Made by a program: the position numbers and the translations under genes
Shown here: positions 1 to 10,248 of the stretch, in pieces
How positions within the stretch are numbered: position 1 is the first letter of the stretch
How the letters are laid out: every line of letters starts with the position of its first letter
Origin: Luidia sarsii
Taxonomy: Eukaryota > Echinodermata > Asteroidea > Paxillosida > Luidiidae
DNA: 64,000 nucleotides
Direction of reading: 5' to 3'
NCBI GenBank assembly: GCA_949987565.1
Contig: OX465102.1
Location: 14,375,020 to 14,439,019, forward strand
Notes under the pieces: generated by a model
Database searches by the model: none
What the model saw: only the letters and a program-made list of their open reading frames with translations
Told to the model about the DNA's origin: nothing

Positions 1-1308
1 AGAGTCTCATTTGCCATGAGTCACGATAAGAAATTGCTGTAACTTGGACTTGTGCAACTTGTGACTCGATAGAAAAAAACATACTGCAAAATAATTGGTC
101 TTTGCAGAACTCGTGCATGCTAAGATAGACTGCTATAACCAGGTTGGCCAATCAGTTTTACCAATCAGTTTGATTTGATTCCTCACTTGTCAATCAGTGA
201 ACACTCCCTATTTTCAACATCTTGAGAAAGGTACCAGTCTATAAGCACCCCCCCCCCATGAAAAAGACCAGCAGTTGAGTTACAACGTTTCTAATGGAGG
301 GAGCCCTCCATGAATTACTGACCCAGGCATCTGGGTTCCCAGGCTTTGCCATTGGTAATGAGCACTGTCTTGTTCAAGATTTAGTTACTCGTATTTAATT
401 ACTTAACTGGACCCCTGCATGTTTTAATGTACATGCGCTCTACCTATGGTGAGGGCCTTTCAAAATACTATAATCTAATTGCAAGGCTAGAGGGCGCCAG
501 TCGGAACCATTTAACTGTAATCTCCATGGCTCAAGAACACAAAGAACAAGTATGCAGTTGGTTTCTTCAATACTGGCCAATAGTTGGCACATAAACACCT
601 AAATTGCAACGTTTGCATCTGGAGAAAGCTATTTCATTCTTCCTAACTGGGCTTAGTCTTTACACTATCCTTAGGATGCTATTGTGACGTGTGTAAGAAA
701 TATGGCAAGAATCTAATCAGCAGAATCAAGCATGTAGGCTTGCTTCAAGATGAACATACGGGGAAGTCTGCCCAAAGTCTCTTATTCCTGACGCACTAGT
801 TGTCTGCCTCTGACTGGCGCCCTCTATTCCTGACATGGCAAGTCGTCACAGCAATGGACCAAGTGCTACATGTAGCTGTCCCCATTTGGGCCTAATTTCA
901 CAGAGCTGCTTAAGCGCAGAAACTTGCTAAGCATGAAAAATCTCCTGAGGTTAAAACAAGATCACAAATCACATTTCCCATAATGATAACTGCATTTGAC
1001 TTGCATTCAATTCATGGAGGCTCAGCATACAATACAAGTGTATCTTTGGCTGGCAGCCCGATTCTATTTAGCATCATTTCATGCTTAAGCAATCTTTGGG
1101 TGCTCAAAGTGCCTGGTTTGTGTCAACCCAGAGATTCCAGTATCAATATCAGAAGAATCTGCAAAGCTTGTGGACAGCTATAACCAGAAGCAGTGGGACA
1201 AGAGAGCACAGCACCTCATCATGGTCTGAGTGTGTTCGGCATCAGGGTAAGGTTCTTGCTTGGAATGCAGTTCGGTAATTTTGTACCAAATAGAGGTGTG
1301 CACAAAGT
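1..1308. other. Intergenic, no gene recognised
   Basis: I see no supported exon or RNA gene here. A short perfect hairpin lies at 294-311 (arms ATGGAGGG and CCCTCCAT). It resembles the micro-palindromes described near 19.0-20.9 and 58.4 kb but has no clear flanking direct repeat. Confidence 0.5.
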
Positions 1309-1857
1309 GGGGCCTTTTCCAAAACCAGGCTTAGGCTCAGGCTCCGGCTTTGTCTCCACTTCTTTCATTCATTGTAATGTACAAGGCATGCAAATGGAAG
1401 GCCTTTGGCTTCGTATTTTAATGTTATACTGCATTTTGAAAAAAAAGAATCCGAAGCTTCAACTTCAACAAAGAACTCCAACCTGTGTTTCCAGCTTTTG
1501 GATAACAGAGACAAAGGCGGAGCCGGAGCCGAAGCCTAAGCCAGGTTTGGGAAACGCAGTGGCTGTTGTTACGGCAGTCGTCCGTGTGGTTCCCTGACTT
1601 CACAGTATTTGTCAGGATGTCTAGCTCTTGGAACCAGACTATCAGCTAATAGACTGGTTCAACCAGCCTGCAATGCTGACGAAATACAATTAAGTCAGGG
1701 AACCACACGGACGACTGCCTTAACAACAGCCACTGCGTTAAAAAAAAGAATCCAAAGCTTCAACTTCAACAAAGAATTCCAACCTGTGTTTCCAGCTTTT
1801 GGATAACAGAGACAAAGCCGGAGCCGAAGCCTAAGCCGGGTTTTGGAAAAGGGCCCT
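1309..1857. mobile_element. MITE-B copy with duplicated right half and MITE-A inserted between the halves
   Basis: A complete inverted-repeat element (MITE-B) runs from about 1309 to 1554. Its left end reads as GGCCTTTTCC then the CTCCGGCTTTGTCTC motif; its right end is the complement. About 115 bp of its right half (from the AATCC.AAGCTTCAACTTC motif to the end) is present again at about 1741-1857, finishing in GGGCCCT. The palindromic MITE-A sits exactly between the two right halves. Another MITE-B copy is at 41759-41983. I infer a non-autonomous DNA transposon family. Confidence 0.8.
1555..1737. mobile_element. MITE-A, 183-bp palindromic element, copy 1
   Basis: It starts CGCAGTGGCTGTTGTTACGG and ends with the complement of that sequence, so the terminal inverted repeats are about 45 bp long. 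The interior is also partly self-complementary (a GACTATCAGCTAATAGACTGG hairpin region, given here in part). Copies 2 and 3 are at 22623-22806 and 59990-60172. Size and near-identity of the three copies indicate a recently active non-autonomous element. Confidence 0.9.
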
Positions 1858-3930
1858 AGTACTGGCAATAAATACCCGGTAACAACCAGATCAAAGATGG
1901 CTGCCTTGCCCATTACTGAGTACCTTGTATAGGGTCTGACAGCGAACACTCTGCCTTTTACTCTTGCAGTGGTAGATAAGCCTATACACAAATCTTTAGA
2001 GACAGGAGAGGGCCTGATGTTTTGATCCCAGCTAGACTTTTTGTTTTCAAAGGCAGGGACTTCATTAAGAAAGGTCCTGCTAGAATGGAAATACATGTAC
2101 TAAGGCCCTATGTTGAAAATGGATGGATCATGGCAAAAGTGACCAGTTTGAGTTGCTAGGCATAAACCATCCCAATGGTTTCTCCCTGGAGAGTTTAATG
2201 ACGAAATCTCTCAAAAATTAGGTCATCCTCTCAGAAGCTGTTGGTAACACCAAACATCGTCTTGTCAGTGGTGACCATTAATCACTGTCTTGGACAAAGT
2301 TTGAGGAGGAAATCAAAATGTGACAGCTTCTCCCCAGATGGTCCCCTGGGACTTGCTCGACACAGCCTACACACATATAATAGCAATGTCTCTCGTTACA
2401 ACAGACTTCAGGGAAACTGAGACGCCCCAAAATTGAGCCAAGATGTCCGTCGTCTAGACTGGGCTCCTGGAGAAAATAATATTTGTCCGATGTCTTTCGG
2501 CGCTCACTGGCACTGCAGGGTGTAGAAGGGTTGCTCTTCGTTATCTGCCCGAAGTCATTAGTAGTACCTATAGTAGGTATGGCTTGTATAGGAATAACCC
2601 GAATCTCATCGCTGAACTACAGGAAGACCCTTAGACATACTATTTCGTTCACAGTGTTGTTCTAGACAGTATGATTATAGCTGGCAAATCTTCCACTAGC
2701 CCAAAACCACACTTTTAAAAAAGACATCCGCCATTTTCCAATTGCAATCGAAACAAATTTGTGCTGTGGACCTGGGAATTTTGCTGAATGATCCAAATAA
2801 TGTGATCTCTGACTTTCAAACAGAAAGTTTAGACTAATTGAAATTTCACCTTGTGCTATTCTTGAAGTATCTTTTTTTTAAAGTCTTTTAGGCCCTATGG
2901 TAGTGAAAGACTTAAAACAAGAGATAGATCATTTGTACATGGTGCCATTGAAAGCTGACTTGCTACTTTCACCATGAATACCCTGAAATCTCATAATTCA
3001 AATACGGTAGTTTTCATTTTGGCTTCTAGAAATCTTTCATCGTTGATTCATCAGTTTAATCACCTTCTTTATCCAAAGAACCCAACACGTCTGATTCTAT
3101 GCATGCTAAAAATGTTGCAAAATGCCAGCCGCCCGAATGACCAAAATGCAAATTCTTTGCCTTTTTCAGACAATGTTCACAAGTTCCCAGTCAGTTTTTC
3201 CTTTATTTGTATGCCAAAATGCTAATCTCCCCCAAATCTGGCCTATCCTTCAGTTCAGGCTGGTCCAGCTAAGATCTAAATGTCAGGCCCTCTTTACTTT
3301 TTCGACACTCGCTTCCGAAGATGTTTGGATCACACAAAATCCACACCCTTGGACCTTGATTTATGGTTTAAATTTTTAAATAAAAATGGCAGCCAGATTA
3401 AGCTCGCTTAGATCGATGGCTCAACTGACCCACTTTTTAACCACGGGACTTTCCAGGCTTCTGGATATTAACGGTCTTGGTATTCAAAGCAACTGTGTCC
3501 ATCTCCAAAAGGTTGCATGTTCTTATTTTTTGTTTACCCAACATTCAGCTTAAAGCCTGGTTTTAAGCCTAAGCCCCCTCCATGCAGACGACACCAATGC
3601 GCACCCGGAGATAAGCTCGTAAACCATTTGCTCTTTGACTTCATGAAGTATGGCCTCCCCCTGCTCTAGCAAAACAAGTCCAGCCCTTATCTGGAAGCTT
3701 GGACACAGGTGGGTGATGTGCTTCTCTCTTTTTCTGCTAACAGTTAATTTATGCGAGCACAGTGATTCCGTTGCAGCTGTTTTCTATGATGATGATGCAT
3801 AAAAAAAGATATAATACTGGACAGAAAAGTCTCTTTGACATTCTTGTTTATCTCATGATGACCCTACCCGCATCCTCAATAGACCACATCAATGTTTGTT
3901 CTCCAAAGTGTTAGAATTAAATCCCAAAAA
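1858..3930. other. Intergenic, no gene recognised
   Basis: No exon found. A decayed MITE-D copy is visible at about 2001-2106 (inverted traces of the GGGCCTGA and AAAGGTCCTGCTAG motifs). The rest is AT-rich unique-looking sequence. Confidence 0.5.
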
Positions 3931-3931
3931 A

Positions 3932-4033
3932 ATGTCGCAAACTGCTCACTGACTAAAATGACCTGCAATATTTAAATCTCAAAGGTTAGAGGGCCTGACG
4001 TTTTGATCCTAGCAGGACCTTTCTCAAAGTTTT
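3932..4033 (+). mobile_element. MITE-D half element
   Basis: It contains the family signature in order: GCAAACTGCTCACTGACTAA, then GAGGGCCTGACG, then TTGATCCTAGCAGGACC. A reverse-oriented copy follows at 4529-4642, and a 30-bp scrap lies at 4231-4262. Confidence 0.75.
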
Positions 4034-4528
4034 AGGTGTAATATTACAGAAAAGAATGAGTTGACTGGATGTGAACCTGTGCCTCTGTGGTTTAACATAC
4101 CAGCTCTTTATCACCCGATGAGCTATACAGCTCTTAGGTGGGGATGGGGCTTTCCCAAATTGTCAACTATCTTGGCTGGGGTGGGGCTTCCAGTCAGAGG
4201 CAATCAACCAGTTATAAAATGCAAGTTTAAATTTAAAGGTCATGATGTTTTGATCCTAGCATGAAAAAACCCACTAGAATCAAACCATCAGTGGTAGATT
4301 TTGCCAAACCCATCGAAACTTACGATTCATCACAAGGCGATGAGTGATGCACAGGAATCCATACAGCCTATCACAACTTATGGTGGGATATCCATTGTAA
4401 GTTGAGTTATGATGCATTGTATGGCTTTGTGAAATCCAGCCCTGGCCCTCAAGATGTTGGATATTTGCATGTTTAGGGTTATTAAAGTCAGTGAGAAGTT
4501 TAATTACAGCAATTTTTTTTTACACTGG

Positions 4529-4642
4529 TCACTCTGCCTTTGAGAAAGGTCCTGCTAGGTTCAAAACGTCCGGCCCACTAAATTTTGAGATTTGCATTTT
4601 GACAATTTTAGTCAGTAAGCAGTTTGCCCAATTTTTGTATAT
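4529..4642 (-). mobile_element. MITE-D half element, reverse orientation
   Basis: Reads CTGCCTTTGAGAAAGGTCC, then the GGCCCACTAAATTTTGAGA motif, then the complement of the GCAAACTGCTTACTGAC end. This is the standard right half of MITE-D. Confidence 0.75.
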
Positions 4643-4796
4643 GATTTTTCTACAACTTCAGTCCTTGTCATTGTGCCTTTGCAAAAGGTCCTCCTAAAAT
4701 TCAGGTTCCCCTGGAAATGTTTGCGATTTGCAGTTTTTGGTCAATCTAGTTGATATTGTTATAAAATGTACAAGGCATTAAAATACAACACCTTAA

Positions 4797-5155
4797 AGGC
4801 CCAACACAACATTGGGAAGATCAGAAAACATCGATGTCCACAAATTTCCTTCGAATTTACACAATTTGTACCGGTAGACGGTCATGGTTGATATCTTATG
4901 ATCTGGGATGCTGTGCTTAAAAAAAAAAAATCTTCACTCAAACATGAACAACTACAGGTACTTTATTACTCGTAATGAACTATTTCTTACACTACAGAAC
5001 GGTGCGTAAACCGTGACAATTTTGTTGCATTTTTCTGCTTTCTCAGATTACCATTTGACCTGAAACCTTCACAGTATTGCTTTTTTGGAATGTTTTATGG
5101 TTTAACACACAAACTGTGGCAATCTTTTGACTTTTACCGATGTTGTATATGGCCT
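4797..5155 (+). mobile_element. MITE-E, 359 bp, TTAA-flanked, copy 1
   Basis: It is bounded on both sides by TTAA (4793-4796 and 5156-5159). The ends are diverged versions of AGGCCCAATACAACATTGG. The interior has the family's TTATTACTCGTAATGAAC self-complementary core and the ACGGTGCG.AAACCGTGAC stem. TTAA target sites are typical of piggyBac-type transposition, so I infer a piggyBac-like MITE. Confidence 0.85.
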
Positions 5156-5257
5156 TTAACTAAAACCAAAATTATAGCCTTCTTAACCTGGCCCAATACT
5201 GCTATGCAAAATGTCTTGCACTGTGTAATTTATGGTAAGAAAGGTTAACAGATTCTA

Positions 5258-5300
5258 GCTTTGAGGAAGGTCCTGAAAGGATCGACATTTCAGGCCCTTT
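5258..5300 (+). mobile_element. MITE-D scrap
   Basis: Short fragment with the TTTGAGGAAGGTCCTG and TTTCAGGCCC motifs. The copy has GAGGAAG where most copies have GAGAAAG. Confidence 0.5.
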
Positions 5301-5529
5301 AGGTCGAGTTATATTGCATCAATCTGTCAGATAAGTCGGGAACAACTCAAACATGATATGAGACAGAGATTAGACGGTCCAGACACGCCACTTGGGACTT
5401 GTAAGTCATTCAGTATAGTACGTGTGTCTGGAGAGGGGACAGCATGGCTATAAGTAGACTAGCCGCACTCAGAGCAATGCTAAAGGGAAGTAAAAACTAC
5501 AAATGATCCAGCATTGCAGGCAAGTACTT

Positions 5530-6465
5530 TTCCCATGAGTATGAGTAGGCCTACTTAGCCATGAGTACAGATATGAGTATGAGTACTTGACTATGAGTAT
5601 GAGTACTTGACCATGAGTATGGAAATGAGTACTTGACTGTGAGTATGGGAATGAGTACTTGACCGTGAGTATGAGTATGAGTACTTGGCTATGAGTATGA
5701 GTACTTGACTATGAGTATGAGTACTTGACCATGAGTATGGGAATGAGTACTTGACTGTGAATATGGGAATGAGTACTTGACCGTGAGTATGAGTATGAGT
5801 ACTTGGCTATGAGTATGAGTACTTGACTATGAGTATGGGTACTTCATCATGAGTATGGGAATGAGTACTTGACTGTGAGTATGGGAATGAGTACTTGACC
5901 GTGAGTATGAGTATGAGTACTTGGCTATGAGTATGAGTACTTGACTATGAGTATGAGTACTTGACCATGAGTATGGGAATGAGTACTTGACTGTGAATAT
6001 GGGAATGAGTACTTGACCGTGAGTATGAGTATGAGTACTTGGCTATGAGTATGAGTGCTTGACTATGAGTATGGGTACTTCATCATGAGTATGGGAATGA
6101 GTACTTGACTGTGAGTATGGGAATGAGTACTTGACCGTGAGTATGAGTATGAGTACTTGGCTATGAGTATGAGTACTTGACTATGAGTATGGGTACTTGA
6201 TCATGAGTATGAGTATGAGTACTTGGCTGAGTACGAGTACTTGACTATGAGTATGGGTACTTGATCATGAGTATGAGTACTCTACCATGAGTTTGAGTAC
6301 TCTAACATGAGTATCAGTACTCGACCATGAGTATGAGTATACTTGGCCATGAGTACGAGTATGAGTACTTAATCATGAGTATGAGGACTTAAACATGAGT
6401 ACGAGTGCTTGACCATGAGTACAAGTATTTGACCATGCGTATGCGTAGTTCATTTGACCATGCGT
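5530..6465 (+). repeat. GAGTACTTGACTATGAGTAT minisatellite
   Basis: Tandem array of 20- and 26-bp units starting GAGTACTTG. A higher-order period of about 118 bp is visible: the variant TGACCGTGAG recurs at about 5663, 5780, 5899, 6017 and 6134. Units decay toward the right end, after about 6280. There is no gene in it. Confidence 0.95.
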
Positions 6466-7080
6466 AGTTCAAATAAGTGGAATTTGAAAATAGTCTGTGC
6501 TAGACAGAGTATTGACAGGACCCCTTTGGTAAAATGGGAGGAGGCTGGATAGGTTTCCAGACTCTAATTCTAATTCTGATCAATGTGAGGAGACAAACTG
6601 ATCAGGAACAGAAAATCCAAATTGGTTTTGTCTCCTGGAATGCTAAAGACAAAAACATCATCGTGCCCTCAAACGGATTACCCTGTTGACAATGAACGAT
6701 AGTCTGGGCGTGTCAGTGTTCAGCCGCTGGCAAGAACTTGAAGGGGAAGGGGGACCACTTTAGCTGGGACATGGCAACTATTCTTGGCCTCGTATGTTTT
6801 TGGCTCAGCAAGTCTGTATCTAAGAAAGAGAGTCACAGAAAGTTAGGAGGCTAGACAGTTCGAACCTGGCGGTACCTTTGAGGAAGCAATCCAAAAAGGT
6901 GGCAAAGTTGTGGATTGACTTGACCAACCTGAAATAACATGCGAGTTAGACAGTCTGACATTTCGATCCCAGTTGTACCTTTCTTCTTAGGGCAAGCTTT
7001 CATAAAGGGAAGATTGTTCTGTTTGCACACAGCCCTTTTGGTAAACCACAAATAAGGCTCTGACTCAATTCTCAACATCC
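6466..7080. other. Intergenic, decayed MITE-D traces only
   Basis: No exon recognised. Traces of MITE-D (TTTGAGGAAGCAATCC at about 6880; CTGACATTTCGATCCCAG at about 6955) suggest old insertions. Confidence 0.4.
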
Positions 7081-7089
7081 TTATCTCAA

Positions 7090-7265
7090 CATCTGCCCCA
7101 CTCTCCTGAAGACGATCAGAGTACGGTACACTGTTCGAAACGTGGAGTTCCTCCGGTTCTTTTCAGAACCAAACATACTCGCAAAAGATAACTTTGCATT
7201 GTGTCACCGCAAACCTATTACTCCTGCTATTCTCACCATGAAAACCTTCAAATCTCATCCTTGTC
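7090..7265 (+). repeat. Dispersed hairpin-bearing repeat (GGTTCTTTTCAGAACC type)
   Basis: The segment holds CTGAAGACGATCAGAG, then TTCGAAACGTGGAGTT, then the hairpin GGTTCTTTTCAGAACC at about 7156-7171, then TTGTGTCACCGCAAACC and CTTCAAATCTCATCC. The same order of motifs recurs at 24.42, 27.0, 31.15-31.59 (tandem) and 42.0 kb. The hairpin matches the shape of the replication-dependent histone mRNA stem-loop, but no histone gene is nearby. It may be the end of a retroelement. Confidence 0.6.
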
Positions 7266-7589
7266 TAAGTGTGATGCAGTACAATACAGGCAGCAGGCAA
7301 TTAACTTGGACCAACCCCAAAACCAACCCCAAATAACACCGAGACTTGAGGGGGGGGGGTTTACTTACTCCATGACACACCTTGAAAAGGTGCGAGGACC
7401 TGAGAGTTGACCACTAGCAGGACCTTTTTTTTCCGATGGCGAGGATTTTAAGATGAAAGGTGGAAAAGGTGAAAGGTGGAAAAGAATAATCATAGAAATG
7501 GTTATGCACGGTGAATACTTGGTGGATGGTCATTCTTTAAACTTAACAGCTACATGTAACCCCACCCTGTAGTTTCAGCTGTTGAATAG

Positions 7590-8352
7590 GGGTCAGAGCC
7601 TGAGCCACAATCAATGCCAGAGCCTGAGGCAAAGCCGAGGGCAGACCTTGAGCCAGGGCCCTGAACCAGAGCCACAGTCATAGCCCTGAGCATGGACTGA
7701 GCTAGAAACCCATGGCAGAGACAAGGTCGAGCCAGAGCCAGAACCAGAGCTAGGACCAGAGCCTGAGCCAGAGCCAGAGCCGGAGCTAGGACCAGAGTCA
7801 GAGCCAGAGCATGAGGTACAGCCTGAGCCAGAGCCAGTGCCCTAGACAGAACCTGAGCTAGAGCCCATGGCAGAGACAAGGTTGAGCCAGAGCCAGAACC
7901 AGAGCTAGGACCAGAGCCTGAGCCAGAGCCAGAGCCGGAGCTAGGACCAGAGTCAGAGCCAGAGCATGAGGTACAGCCTGAGCCAGAGCCAGTGCCCTAG
8001 ACAGAACCTGAGCTAGAGCCCATGGCAGAGACAAGGTCGAGCCAGAGCCAGAACCAGAGCTAGGACCAGAGCCTGAGCCAGAGCCAGAGCCGGAGCTAGG
8101 ACCAGAGTCAGAGCCAGAGCATGAGGTACAGCCTGAGCTAGAGCCCTAGACAGAACCTGAGCCAGAGCCAATGGCAGAGACAAGGTCGAGCCATAGCCAG
8201 AGCGAGTTAGAGCCAGAGCCTGAGCCAGAGTCAGAGCCTGAGCCAGAGCCAATGCCCAAGATAGAACCTGAGGTAGAGCCAAAGGAAGAACAAGACCCAG
8301 GGCATGAACCAGAGCCACAGCCATAGCCTGAGCCACAGCCTGAGCACGAAAC
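7590..8352. repeat. GAGCCA/GAGCCT hexamer-derived minisatellite
   Basis: Tandem GAGCC-based array with a higher-order unit of about 155 bp, seen from the phrase ATGGCAGAGACAAGGT at about 7712, 7867, 8022 and 8170. It stays open in several frames, giving Ala/Leu-rich or Glu-Pro translations. These are products of the repeat, not a gene. A related array lies in NUDT6 intron 4 at 12839-13420. Confidence 0.9.
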
Positions 8353-8782
8353 ACAGCCAAATCTGAAGTGTCAATACAGAACTATTTAAACAACACACAC
8401 AAAAACTGGAAATTTGAAGGATTTTACTCAGTTCTTTAATTATTCCAGTCAAATATCAAATCAAGCTATCAACCTGAGAAGATAAAGACACAAGGTCTCT
8501 GCAAACAGCCCCGTGATTAAATCATAAACATTAAATCCGGAAATTTCCAGAAGTCTTACATCCCTGCTTTACAGTATTTGTTATACTTTAATAAAATACT
8601 TTGAAATACATGGATCAGATATAATACTGTAGTAGTTGGGTAAGTCTTTCTCTAGCAGCAATGATATATTATACATTAAAAAAATCTGAGACAGAGAACC
8701 ATAGGCAGTTACCAGTACTTGAACCAAATAAATTTGAATCTTGTCCATATTTTAAGAGTCCTCTTTAAAATTCTATACAAAG
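8353..8782. other. Intergenic, nothing recognised
   Basis: AT-rich sequence downstream of the NUDT6 stop on its strand. No exon, RNA gene or repeat family seen. Confidence 0.4.
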
Positions 8783-8870
8783 TACAATGGAACGTTGCTA
8801 TAACGAACGCCGATATACCGAACAATTTTCATGGATACCTGGATGTTCGTTTTAGAGACGTTCCACTGTA
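8783..8870. mobile_element. Short mariner/Tigger-like fold-back element
   Basis: 88 bp with imperfect inverted ends: TACAATGGAACGTTGCTATA on the left, and GTTCGTTTTAGAGACG then TTCCACTGTA on the right. It begins and ends with TA, the target duplication of the Tc1/mariner group. The family assignment is inferred from this and from the GTTATAACGAAC-like ends. Confidence 0.6.
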
Positions 8871-9199
8871 GAACAAGAATAGCACTTGCTTTTTAAAATG
8901 ACCAGAATTATCCAAATCATTAAGAGCCTTCCCCAAAGGTATACAGTTCTGAAATACTTCAGATAAACTGGATGGGGAAATGGGATGAGTACAAAGTACA
9001 AACCATCCCTTTTAAAAAATACAAGATTTAAAACATATTTTAAAAATATTACAGTGCCTGCCAAAATGTAGAATCACTGTGAAGAATGATTTGACTATCA
9101 TAGATATAACATGATATTTGTGTCGAGGAGAATGTTATTCAACGAGGGTTTGCCCTGTGATCATCACTGAGTGCCCAATGCCTGATGAAAAAAAAAATA

Positions 9200-9535
9200 T
9201 GGGCAGCTCAGACGGGATTCGAACCCGTGACTCCTGCGATACCCGCTGCTATAGAATATTTGAATTAGCCGCACGACCTCGACCAGCTATGTAGTCAAGT
9301 GGTTGGGACGTCTGCACTAGAATGCGGGAGTTGCGGGTTCGAATCCCGCCCGAGCTGCCTGACTTATTTTCATCAGGCAACGGGCAAAGCACTGAGCATT
9401 CAGTGTTGATCACGTCGAGCAGGGCCAACCTCAATGGCTTTGACGATTATCATGAGGGTTTGAATCCCGCCCGAGCTGCCTGTATTCTTTCAGCAGGCAA
9501 TTCAGGCAAAGTACTGAGTATTCAGTGCTAATCGT
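9200..9535. mobile_element. tRNA-derived SINE cluster (inverted pair plus duplicated tail)
   Basis: A B-box-like GGGTTCGAATCCCG lies on the plus strand at about 9332-9346, in a tRNA-like body from about 9285 ending GCCCGAGCTGCC at 9358. A reverse copy of the B-box region is at 9207-9230. The tail GCAGGCAA..GGCAAAG.ACTGAG.ATTCAGTG follows and is repeated at about 9450-9530 with its own GAATCCCGCCCGAGCTGCC. Relatives are at 58.45 and 62.03 kb. It is a SINE rather than a functional tRNA because the acceptor stem does not close. Confidence 0.7.
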
Positions 9536-9714
9536 ATGTCAAAAAGAGCAAACAATTATTGAATCTTTATAGTGGCCTGATAACGATCATAATGATGACA
9601 GGCGGGGTTCAATGTGGGTAATACTGAATCATAAAACAAATAGCGTTCAGATTCTGGTTCATGTCTGTGCTACAGTCTATTCATTCCAAGGTGAGCTCGA
9701 CCTCTGCCTCATCA

Positions 9715-9850
9715 AAGCCCAATACAACATTGGGAAGATCGGAAAACATCGATGTCCACAGATTTCCTTCTAATTTACACAGTTTGAAGATGCCAGATGG
9801 CCGTGATGATAGAATCCTCATGTTGAAATCTGTTGGTATGAGATGCTGTA
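9715..9850 (+). mobile_element. MITE-E, truncated copy
   Basis: Starts AGCCCAATACAACATTGGG and continues through the ATCGATGTCCACAGATTTCC stretch, then breaks off about 75 bp before the NUDT6 stop codon. On the NUDT6 strand it lies in the 3' untranslated or downstream region. Confidence 0.75.
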
Positions 9851-9925
9851 CGGCCATGACAATGAGATCATTCTGGATATTATATAACGTGTGTGATGTT
9901 ACATAATGTGAAGGGGTCCTTCGGG

Positions 9926-10248
9926 TCATGTGACCAGCGGCCGGTGGAAGAGCTTGTACGTACTGTTGTAGACCGAGGGCAGCTCGTCAATGGCGATGTC
10001 GATGTGGTCGAAGCCTTTGTCCAGCCCCATCATGACCAGCCGCGACATGCGGAGGGTCAGCGGCGTGTGACCGTTCTCGGCCGCGGCGACGTCGGCCACC
10101 TTCATCCAGCGGGCGTCCTCCAGCTCCGCCGGGCAGAGCCGCAGGTCAAAGGTCAGCGGCGCCAGGCGGCAGACGACGTAGATGTCCGAGCAGCCGAAAG
10201 CGTGCGGGTGGTTGTGCGTTTGCCGGAAGGACAGAATGGACTTGAACT
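9926..10248 (-). CDS. NUDT6: NUDT6 exon 5, C-terminal exon with stop
   Basis: Encodes residues 203-309: [68 protein letters not shown], then the end HRPLVT and TGA at 9928-9926. Acceptor CCACCTCTGCAG. The exon is markedly GC-rich relative to its surroundings. No clear AATAAA follows at once on this strand. Confidence 0.95.

Noticed and set aside
5530..6465. Possible CRISPR array
   Set aside because: The units are contiguous 20/26-bp repeats without unique spacers, and the window is eukaryotic with no cas genes.
9285..9360. Functional tRNA gene
   Set aside because: A- and B-box-like motifs are present but the acceptor stem does not close, several related copies share a SINE tail, and a mirrored copy lies next to it.
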